A stretch of DNA of 64,000 nucleotides from Larus michahellis (taxonomy: Eukaryota > Chordata > Aves > Charadriiformes > Laridae), in assembly GCF_964199755.1 (NCBI RefSeq), contig NC_133896.1, forward strand, positions 70,101,142 through 70,165,141, given 5' to 3'. A program made the position numbers and the translations under genes. The notes beneath the pieces were generated by a model. That model saw only the letters and a program-made list of their open reading frames with translations. It made no database searches and had not been told where the DNA came from. Each line of letters starts with the position of its first letter. Positions within the stretch are counted from its first letter, which is position 1. Below, in pieces: positions 49,501 to 61,500 of the stretch.

Positions 49501-52500
49501 TGCTTCTGTAGGCAAATACCTGTACTCTGAATCACAGCCCTTGGGGGACTCGGCAGAAGCCGTTCACCGCCCTCCAGTGAGTGAGGCTGAGCCCAGTCAA
49601 ACGTGCAGATCCCAGCAGTGCACTAGACGCGGAGGCCAGTTGTAGAAATGGTGCTTGGGTACAAAATATTAATGCTTGCACCTGCAAGAACTTGGGGGAA
49701 ACGTGTTGCTTCATAGTGAAGCGTGAGAATAATTCGCCTCTATTTGACGCAGTGGCTCTTGGGTCCTCCTGTGCCTGAAATCATATCTCCAAAGTACCAC
49801 GACTACTTTTTCTTCCTTCGTTAGCACAGTACATAAGGAGAAAGGCATCAGAATGGGAGCAGGCACCCAGTTCTCTTAAATTCTTTTAACCATAGCTTTA
49901 CAGACTTGACTGACATGCGATAAATTCTTCTGGAATATTTAAGAACCTATTTCTGAGTGAAAGAGGCTGACAGCCCTCTTGGGACAGTGACTCACCTGGC
50001 AGGAATAATCCTTGCAGTGCCGAGGAGGACATAATGGCAGGTAGGATTGCACATAAGTGTCTCCGTGTCACTACCAAAGGAGCACGTTGTTTTCAGAAAG
50101 CTGACCAAAATAAAATCTCAGCATGGAATCAGGGATTTTTTGGTCATTGGTTTATAACACCCACTGCCATTTCTTGAGCTTCTTGAAGTCCTGACGGTGG
50201 TTTGAGTACATGAGGTTCTCAAGGGCAACTGACTGCATCTTTGACTATACCAGACAGCTTCCAGACAAGGAGTAGAGCAAACTAATTTGTGGTTTTCACT
50301 GTCTGGTGTATACTTGTGTGAGTCACGTCCATTTCTACAGGAGACACTCAAATCTGTGACTTCTTAGCCTCTTGGAATAAACAGTCCTAAGGAACACAAA
50401 TGTTGCCTGACTCCCCCGTACCAGTGGGAACTATTCGGTATTTCTTCATCATGGTGTCTTTAAAAAAGAAACAGGTCTTGTACACAGCTCTCTTATGAGA
50501 GGTAGGCCATTTTTTAACTTTTATTTTTTGACACAAACATGAGAAGCTGCCAAGGAAGTGAGACAAAGAAGGGAAAGATGATAAACTTGCAGTGGGAAAG
50601 GAACACTTCAGTAAAGGTGTGAATGACTTAATTGCATATTTCAGTCATATATAAGGTTTTTATTTTGGAAAATCACATTTTAACCGTATAACCTAATTAT
50701 AAAATCTTTATTGTTCTGTGTAACAGTTCATATTAATTAAGATATGCAGACTGGGGGAGAGGTGGAGGAAGTGATTAAGTAAATGTACTTTACTTTAAAA
50801 GTGTAAACTCTGTATGATTTTGACTGTGAAAGCTGGTCTTGATAGTACAGCTCCTTTTACATCACTCTTTGGGAAGCTAAAGGAAACACAGCAGTGACAT
50901 GTGAAAGATATTTATTTTAATTATATATTTGTAAACAAGTACCTGTGGAAAGATCAGGAAAGAGTGATGTATGTCTTCTGCAGCTCTACTAAACATATGG
51001 GTTTAAAACAATATTTTCATAGGTCATTAGGCAGTTAGTTAAATAAATTGTAAGTTGAGATACTGACTAATGTAAAAATTGAATTTAGAAAGGGAATGAG
51101 TTAGTGCTAAAACTAAATTCTGAAGTCTCTAGCACAGAAAACCCTGCAAAAAGTAGCAGAAGATGGCTGAGGCAACAATGTCTCTGATGCTAGTAGTCCA
51201 GCAGAAGAAAATTAAAACACATTAGATGTGTGAGCAGAAGTTTTTTAGATGCTTTGGTAGTGTTCATTCCAAAATGAACAGAAATAATATAGCCAAACGG
51301 TGAAGAAAAGCTGTGTCTTGCTGTTCTCATGAGAGTCCAGTATCAGTCCTTCCAGGCTTCAGCCTGCTTTACAGGAGTGGTTCCAGTTAATACACACTTA
51401 TCATTTTCACAGAAAACCTTACCAAAACTTAAAGGCACAAATAGGTTGGCCTTGTGCTGGATCCAGGGAGAGACCGGCTGAGGGCTGTAGTGTCCAGTCT
51501 TTATCTGTAAAAGCAGAGAGCAGTGCCACGAGGTTCCCGCAAAGAAAACTCGGGATGTGGGAGTACTGCATGAAGAGGTTTCCTCCGAAATCTTGAAGAC
51601 CGGAACATCTCACTGCACAAAAGCCTGGTCCTGAATTAAGGAAAGATAACACTTTAATAATTGTAAGAAGAGAGAGTCTAAGAAATGTGGTTTGGAACAT
51701 CGCAGGACAATGCCTGACTACGCAAAGCTTTTATCCCAGCTCTAAATAAGGTTTTTATACTGTCATTAATATCGGTACAGATCCATTTTTAGTATGAATA
51801 ATGGGAAGACAAATTCTGAGGCACCAATAGCTGCTGTTGTTTTGAGTACTGTTTTGCAAAGATTTGTTTTGAGCAGGGTTAGGTGGTATGGCTGTAAACA
51901 TGCTAGCAGCTGTCTAGGTGCAAAGGATGACTTTTCTACTGCTGGATGTGGACTGCTGTGATCCAAAACTTCTACCAAGCAAATGTTTCATGAAAAATGA
52001 AAGAGAAGAAAGGAAACCAAACTAGCAAAATTTGACTGAAAAGCTAGGCATGCTTTGTGCAGATGCGACAAACATAGGAAACAAGACTACTGAATAAGTG
52101 ATAGTACTTGGCACTTAGATAGCACTTTACGTCTTCAAACCACATACTGACATTAGCGGAATAAATCTTAGAATCGCCCTGTGAAGTATGAGGCAAAGAT
52201 AATAACAGACAAGTCAAAAGTCAAGCTGAGATCAGTTGTGAGTTCCTGGCTTTAAATCCCACGCTCAAACCGAAAGTTGAGGATCCCCTCAATAGCATGT
52301 GAGTTGTATTATGTTTAAAGAAAAGTTTGATTTAATTATGTATCTACAACTTCAGCTGTAATTTGATACTAAGTCAGTCAGTTATTAGAGCATTTCTGGA
52401 TGAAAGGCAAACCAAGGGAGGAGACTTGATAACACATGTAAAACAAGATTTCAATTTGTGTCTCGTTTTACACATCTGAAATAAAACCAACTGTACTGAG

Positions 52501-55500
52501 TTTACAGTTTATCTGTAAAGGGTGCACTTTACCCTGTAAAAGGTCCATCAGAAATCAGGGACAATGCATGGCTGTCATCTTCTAAAAGCAGACTGGGTCA
52601 AAATTGGCATCTCCTTTCTACAGATGTGAACTGTCTCCGAGTGCTTTCCAGGGTGACAGATGATGTCAAGCTCTTGTCTGCAGGTCCAGTTTAGGGCTGG
52701 GGACAAGCTAGGAAGTCCTTACTCTTCTGAATGTATAGGAAGAGGACTTACCACCTGACTGGTGACTAAGGCTTTCTCGGTCACAGTCTGGTGGCCGTTT
52801 CGTCTCTCCGTCCAACCAAGCAGGAGTCAGTGAGTTCAAGGTGTGATGGGGATTGCTTGCTGTTCCAGCTTGGCTGAGCTGTGCTCACTGGCAGAGGAAG
52901 GCAGATGTTGAAAGACAGTGTATTCTTGCATCTGGCTGCTTGTCTTCAGAGGACAACGTGCAGTGCAGAGACTTCTCCCACCTGTGTTGTCAAATGGTAG
53001 AGAATAATCCCAATTTTCTTTGGCTGTGATCTTCTGGCAGTACAGATTAGATCTAGCGTGGGCATGAGCACATTTCTGAATTTCTGACAGTTTACTGAGA
53101 GCGCATAAAATGATGTTTATGTCAGCTGTCTTCTGTCTGCATGCATGCAGACAATGCCTCATTTGTCCAAAGATCTGCCCGTTCCTTCAAAATTTTTAGA
53201 TAAATATGAACTTGCAGAGTTTGTACTACTTCAGCACTTTGCATCATGCAGATGCAGTGTTGTATGTCATTTTAGGAACATAGCCTTGAATACGCAGAAG
53301 TGGTTGCAGTTGGCTGCTGTAAGAAGCTCATCAGGACAGTAATTAACACTATGGAATTATATTAGTAGTTGATAAGTTTTCTGTTGTTTGTTGCAGCAGA
53401 TGTCCTGCATTCCACATAGTCTGCGGTTGTTCTGCATGTTCAGAGGTGTGGTTAGCATCACTGAAAGTTTAATGCAAGGAATGAGAACAAAACACGTGTG
53501 GAAAACCAAGATACAGAGTAGGTCAGAGTGACACAGTCTGTCTCAGAATTTTGAATGATATTATGGACTAAAAAAGTTTTTGAATTAGGAGTTAGATCAA
53601 AAGATGGATAGTCTTTAAATACAATCAGTCTAAAAGAGGTCTCTACAGGAACAAGTGACTTCATTTATCCTGGTACAGAGTGGGGGCAGGGGAGGATAAA
53701 AAAGCCAGTGGTGTAAAAATGCAGATAGCTGCATGTTCAGTAAGGCAGTACAAGGCTGCTCCCTTAAATGGTGTAATTGCCTACGAGCTTAACAGTGATA
53801 CTGCAGCTAATCACTAGAAATAATGTAGGCGTGATAGATAAGCTTGGAGTTGAAAAGTTCTAACAAAGCAATCACAATATCCTCAGGTTTGAATTACTGA
53901 TGAGAGTCCATACAAAGAGCAGTAGCACAAAAAGACGTTGGGCTTGTGTAAAGGAGACCTTGAAGGAATGCAAAATGAGACTTAAAAATCTGTCTGGAAC
54001 TCAATAATGTATGTACAGGGAATCAGAAGTGAAGGAATGGAAAGTGGTTGAGAAACACTAGGGCAGGCTCTAATTAAAAGTCTTTTCATTAGATTCTAAA
54101 GAGCAACAGAACCCTGTGTGGATAAGTAGAGGACAGAAGTAATATGTAAGAGAAACAGAGATGTTGGGGGGAAAAAAAGATACAAAGAGTCTGCGAAGGG
54201 AGAACAGAGTTAGAGTGTATATAGTAAAGCCTCATTTGTTTGCAGTTTGTTAAGCTAGAAACTCAGGCGTGCATGCAATGCCATGTTTTGTTATGCATTT
54301 ATTTATGTGCTTACTGAACTGTGCACTAACCTATACAGCCATATCTGAGGGGAGATAGTTGTCTGGGGCCATTCATATTTGTCATACCGGGATGCCTGGC
54401 AAGGCAACAGTTTGCTAATTTTGGGAAAGTGTCTCTTCTGTTAATGGTATTCTACTGTAATCAGAAAATAGCAATATACACCCTTTACTGAAGTCAAAGA
54501 AGAAATACCAGTGTAAAACAGATGACATTTGTCAGCTCTGTACCTGTTTGTTTGATTTTGTGTTATCCACAACATTGCTTCACTTTCTTCCTCCACGTCC
54601 CCATTTACTCATAGAAACTGTGCTATTTCCAAGCACTTCTCACCAGAAGAATACCAAGTTAAGTCAGGGAGCCAGAAGATGGGTAGGATTGTTTTGAGGT
54701 AGCAGAATGACTCCTAACTTATCGTTATCAGCTTTGACAACTCTGTTAGCTTCTCTGTTTTTCCGTATGTAAAATTAACATTGCACATTTTATAAGACCT
54801 CCGTGAGGTCTAGTAAATTAAGATATAAGCAGAAATACATTCCTCTCATTAGAAGGCAGAAATTTTCTGTGTGTGAAGATGGAATACCCTTGGTCACAAC
54901 TGAAATGGGGAAACGGAGCAAGAGAAAGTCTGGAAATTTTCTGGTGGGAGCTGCTGACTCCGATTTCCTAGGACAGCCAGCTCTGGGAGCAACAGTGGAG
55001 GTGGGAGCTGGCACAGCTTGCCGTGATACTCTAGGCTGATGGCGTCATGCACTGCACGATTGACCAGCATTGCCCATAGCAGCAGGGAGGTCGCCTCCCT
55101 TCTGCGGTTTTCATAGCACTCCACTCAAAATGTTCTTTTAAATTGAAGAGTTTTGCCGTGCCTCCTGTACGCCTGTTTTGCTGTGCTTTGGTGTTCTCCC
55201 TGCCCTGAGCAAAATGGAATGAGCAGCATGCCCCTACGTGAAATTGTAGAGCAGCAGGAGTGCGATAACTCCCAAATCCCAGGACTTGTCACTGGATCTC
55301 AGAGGAGGGTCGGAACCCTGATCTGCGGATTTCTGCTTCTTGACCTGTGAGAAAGTGGCTAATTCTTTATGCTTCAGCCTTTGAAACTGGTTGTGAAATA
55401 GTAGGTTACAGTGAGTAGGCAGGTACTGACAATATAACAGACAGTTGAGAGGGGTCAGCCCTCTATTAGCAAACTACCTTAAATACCTGAATAGCATTTT

Positions 55501-58500
55501 TCTTTTGCTGGTATTCAAGATCTTTGCAAAGCGTGTTAATTAAGGAATATCTAAATGGTATACTTTCAATTTATAACAACTGATGCAGAGAGGTGAGAAA
55601 GCACCCTTGTTGCGTTAATTTTCCCCATGAATGAAACCTTGTTTCTATGTTAAATAATTTGTTAGAATTTGAGTTAAAACTTCTGAAGTTTCATATCACC
55701 TCAGACTGAGAAATCGTTGCACAGTGAATAGTTCTAGTCAAACATGCCATCAAAATAACACGGCTTCCTGGCAAAAAACTTTGCATCTGTGAAGCTCCAG
55801 CATTGAAGGTAATGGTTTGAGAGAATGCAATTTTAAAACATGAAAATATTATGTAAAATCAATAGATGTACAGGGTACTATTTATTTCTCTGATATTTTG
55901 GGTTGTTTTTTTATTGTGTTAGCAGCAGGTGTTAAATTCTACTAAACCAGTGAAAAATAGAAATAAATATTTAATTTACTGTATCTATCAATTTTACAAA
56001 ATTGGCTTATGAAATATTAAAGTATCTTTTAAGAGATTGCAAGTAGGAACACTAGTTAGAAAATCCAGTCCCTTAACAGAAACTTAATATAGATGTGGAA
56101 ATAAACTCGGCATGATTTTAGGGTTGTAGGTCCTGGAATTTTTTTGTTGCTTTTTAAGGTGGAAAGGCCTAGTAATCGTGCTTGTCTAATTTGAAAGTAT
56201 ATACTCATGACAGCAGAAATGTGAAATTAGACTTCCAAAGAGAAAGATGTTGAACGGAAAAATACACAAGGAATATGTGACCTTGAACATCAATAGGTTA
56301 TTTTAAAACTCTATGGCCACTCATTTGATTAAACCCGTTTAATCATAAGGCAAAGCAATACAGCAGAAAACAAAGAAGCATAACAAGAGGTGGACACAAA
56401 CATAAGTGAAATACAGCTTGAGACATAGAAGTGGGACAAAAATCGTCATATGAAACAAGAAGTTTGCCATAAGGAGGTTATGGATAGTTTCCTTACCAAT
56501 AAGCTGGATGTTAAACCACGCTGAGATCAATATAAAGACATCCAGTTAACAGATCATGTCCTCATGGTACTAACGCTGTATTTCAAAGTGTTACATCATT
56601 GAGTGCAGAGGGACAAGCTGAGTGCTGGGTATGCATGATGCTACAAACACAGTCCTCGCTGAGCTGAACAGGACTGCCTATTTGAACGCAAACATTTAAG
56701 CTTGTGTTTAACATTTTCCCTTCCTTCTAAATGTAAGTTTTTAACTGGAATTTAAGAAGTCTTCTTAATAGACTTTGTCAGTCTTTTCTGAAAGGAAAAT
56801 ATTTCTATCAGAATAGGACCACAGACTATAGCAATATTCTTCAGCAATGTGCTCATTTCAGTGGTGTTTGGAAGGAAAGCTCCATGACTTTTTCCAGCTT
56901 GCCCCTGTGGTTGCTTGCAGTATTTTTGGTGAGTTGCACAAGGGACTTGAACTTCCTTGGTAGGTACCTGGGTTACTTGGAGCTCGTCTTCCAGGCTTTC
57001 TGCGCTCCTTTGACCCGTGTTGCCAAAGTGCAGCCCGTATATGGAAGGTGGTGTAAGGAATGGAAGATATTCCCTTCTTTGATACTATATTTTGGAATTT
57101 CAACCCCTGGGAAATGTTCCTGATTTATGTATTTTTTAATTCCTTTTCTGAAATTAATTTCAGCATCTCTCAGATAAGACAATTTCTAGTTTCTGACTAT
57201 GCTTACTTTATAGTTACCAGAGACAATACCTTTCCCAGAGCTGCCTGTAACAGTCCTGCTTTTGAGAGGATTTTTTCAAAGACAAAGATGACAGCAAAGT
57301 CCATAGTCTTCATGGCAAGTCAACAGGGATCTGACATCTGATTGTCATATGCACTTTTGATGTTTCTTCCCCTCTAGCATTTGTGCTATAAAGTGATTTC
57401 CCTGCAGTGTACAACTGCAGATGATTTCTCAAGTTGAGTTCTCCCTAAATCTAAGATGTAGAAAAACTTCCTCCTTGATGATGGCAGGACTTTTTCCTAA
57501 GCAAAAAGTCTTCCTTCCGTCACCTTTGCAGTTACACTGCCAATCCAATGTCCAATTCACCAGCCTATCCCAAACATTGCAGAGGTGAAGCCTTGTAGTT
57601 TATCAAGGAGACTTGTTAATCCATCTCTAATGGACCAAAAAGGAAACAGGTGATGTTCCATATTCTGTGCAGCACATTAAACTTAAATTATGCAATGCAA
57701 AATAGTGAATCATATATCTTCAAAAGCCTGCTTCCCACTGGAAAATGGACGTGTAGAGAGCTCAAAGGAAACACAAAGCCTTACACGTAAATGAAGCTTT
57801 GAAACAAACCCAAGCCCCAGGATGAGAAAGCAGCTGGGTGGGGTGTGATGGAAGGGGGTGCCACGTTTCTCGTGGCTTTTGGTCCCCAGTAAGAGGAGGG
57901 GTAGCATTTTCAGGTGGTGCTCTGATGACAAGATAGCATATAAATGCTGTTGGTATCTAACTGGTTACTTTTATGTTGTAATCAGGTAATGTGTTTGCAG
58001 CTTCTCTGGATGTAAGCAAATTTAGCTTCACAGCAGTTTGCTTGGTTGCCGGTTGCAGCACGGTTGCAGCTTCGAGGCAGGCTCCTCTGGGAGCTTCAGC
58101 TGGATGGACGATGTGCTGCTGTAGCAATGCCATTTCCAGCCATTTCCAGCGCCTGGGTTAGAATTACAGCTCACTTAGCTTTAAACTAACTGTCTCCAGA
58201 GCGTAATGCAGAAATGCTGGTTCGTTGCTTAGAAGTAAAACAAAAAAGTCCTAGTAAAATAAACAGAGCTATTCTGTGCTTTCAAACAACTTCTTGGTGA
58301 GTTCATTTGCAGGGACTTGCTTGTATAAGGAAGTAAAAACTGAAGGCAGGAGAGAAACCTGGGAAGAAAGTAATTTCTGCTGAAATGTTCAAGAGATTAA
58401 GTACAAAAAAAAAAAAAAAGTGAGGGGTAGAGAGAGGCCTTTTGGTTTGAAGGGCTCCTGTGCCTTTTTTGCTGTCTTAAGAACAGTTTTGGAGTGAAAC

Positions 58501-61500
58501 ACAGGAACATGGAGATCACTTTGCAATCTGTGTATAAAAATGCTGCAGATGAGAACAAATAATTATGAATTACTAACACCACTGCATTTTGTTACTCAGA
58601 AATAATTCAGAGAAGGGTTCTCCCAGTTGAGGTTTTGTGAGGTTCATGAAAGACAGAAGCAAGAAAGGAGCTAAGATTATTTGAGTGGAATTTTTAAGTG
58701 GCAGAAGACAAAGGGAAGGTAAGAAAAGAATCCGTTCAAGTTGGAAGGAGGTTACTAGTATGGCATTTGAGGTATCAGCAATGCATTCTGTATTATTCAC
58801 GGCCGTAACTCTGGTATGGCTTGTAGGTTTTCTACGTTTTCATTTGCTAAATTAGGTGGGACATCACATAAAGAGTAAAGTAGTCAGTGAAACGTAGAAA
58901 GGTTTAGATCATCATGTTCATACTAAGCTTGTAGACGCCTTTCCACAAAATGTGTAACTTTTTAATGTTAATTTACTAGTGAATAATTTAGAAATACCTG
59001 TTTATTTTTTAATAAAAAAGAAGATATAAATTGGATGAGTGTTCCTAATGTTACTTACAGCTGCCCTGAGCAGATGTTGGGGAGTCTTAGTGGTATGCTA
59101 GACCAAAATAAGTTTTATGAATAAACAAACAATTTATTTTTACTACCAACTCTTTCAGGCTGATTCTCTCCCAGATTGACAGTAAATGGCTTTTTAAAGT
59201 CTCCTCATAAATAATTACCTTTCTTGTGCCACTTTTTTTCTAGGCACTTGGATTTTAATTATGATGATGAACAGTTTTAATAAGTTGTTAAATAATTTTA
59301 TCTTTTTAGGGCTGAATCCATTTTCCATTCCTCTTTGATTTCATTCGTTCCTGGATTTTCAATCCTTTCAATTCTTGCTAGTTCACTTGATATTGCACTT
59401 TCACTCCCCCTTATAAATTCACATTGGAGAAGCAAACAGCATGCAGCAGCATCTTCTTCTTCTGAACTCTATGCACACACCCCCACCTTAGCTTGCTGGT
59501 TAACAACAGTCTCCTGTTACTAGTAACCATTTGGTTTAACTCGGTCATTTTGATCACTGTAAGTCTGAAAAGATAGGTAATTAAATGGAGAGAATGAGGT
59601 TTTGCTTTGGGCTAATGTCTGGGGGCCTTAAAGCATTCTGCAGAAGATGGCTAGCAAAGTGAATACTGTGCTTAGTTGATAGATAAGGTATATACAGCGC
59701 TTCTATACTCACCTTCAGACCTGTGTTTTCCCATGTAAATAATTATTAGATGCCTACGTATGTAATTTGATGTAGAGAAATGCTGAACACATAATTCCCT
59801 GTGACTTAAGCTGTGATTCAGTATCTGTGAAGAACAGCTGCCTTATTGAAATGTATGCATCCCTATTGGGATGGTGGGGAGAAGAGACAAGTGAGAGGTT
59901 TTTAAACTTCCTGATTTTTAGTCTCATGGCATGATCAAGATTTACTTAATTAGAAGTGACTACTGTTAAAAACAAAAATCCCACAGATCGTGTTTAAACT
60001 TTTATAGTTTTCTTTCAGATTGTGTATGTCTCGTGATCCCACTCCTGACACTGAATAATTGGAGTCACTACAGAAAATAGTAATACCCATTTAGATATTG
60101 TTAGAAGTCATAGTTGAAAGTGTGGATCTTGCAAGGCTTTACTTTTATCAGGTTAGGGTCTGGCGGTTCTCATCAAATATCTGTTTCTTTGGAGTGCGGC
60201 CTTGGGTAGCTTTGCTTACTGTTATGGTCTGTATGACCAAAACGGAGCATGCTTAGGACCAAGCTCAAATGGAGAGACAGCACTGCAACTTTTTTACTAT
60301 TTATGTCAGAAGCTTAGGATTACAGAAGGAAAGGTGTAGACCAGGCAGTCGTGCTTCCTGGTGTAGTGGTGGCACCATCACTGCCACTGCCGTTTGGCAA
60401 GTTACAGCTCAGTAAAAGACGGGTAATGTTTTGCTTCACCACTTCTATTTCTGAACGTGTAAGTGTGAATGAAGAGACCATTGCTACTGAAGTGAGGGTC
60501 TGAAATATTGCCATGCAAAGCTACAAACTTTAGATAGTGGTGTGTTGTTTTGGTTTTTTTTCAGACAGACATAAAATGTACTGTCTCAATGAATAGTGAC
60601 ATTTAATAACTTGCCACTAAATACCTATGAGAATATATATACATATAACACAAAGAGGGTTTGATACTCAGTTTCTTTCATTCACAGTATTTTTGTAAAA
60701 AGCGTGAAATGCTGAAGTACAAAATTATGCTATATATATTTAGTGGAGGTTCTCAAAAATGTAAAACCTATATATAAAACATAGATTTGAAGACTGAAGT
60801 ATCATCTTCATTTTACCAGTGGGCTAACTAAATGTTCATTTCTATATCAGTTTCAACTATTTTTAACCAAAACCCAGGCAGTTGTTTTATCGGATTGTTG
60901 GTACTTTTGGTTTGAGATGCTCACCATGATTGCAGTCTGTGACCAAATCGGCACACAGGCTGTTGACAAATGAAGGTGGAGAAACAATGCCCCAGCATAT
61001 TAAATACCTTTTTATGAGTTGCTGCCTATTTCTGATGGCGCTTAAGGGTCTTTTTTATTTCCTTCATTTTTTAAAGTAGTGCTCAGTAGACTGTTATGCC
61101 AGAAAAGTCTGACTGAATTTATCAGCAGCATGCCTTCATAAAGCATCCCTTTGAAATAAAATTGTTAGTTTTGCCATGTAAGCATCATTAATAATACAAT
61201 GCGGGGGGTGGGGTGGGGGAGAGATTTCTTAAAAAACCAGAAGTGTGTCTTTCGCTGATGCCCAGCAGAGAGGTGCCTCCTGCTTGGAGTGTTGCTGCAC
61301 AGTCAGGGGTTTTGGTTGGTTTTTTTCATCGAGGGGGGCTAGCAGGCTATTTGGTATTCAGGCTACCTGAAGAGCAGGAACCGTGTAAAACAACCCTATT
61401 GACAGTAGTGAAAACATCTGTCGGTACCTGGTAGTTGTCACCCGCACTGCAGCCTACACACGGTGGGCTTTTGCAAGTTTTGCCGGATGTCAAATTATCA

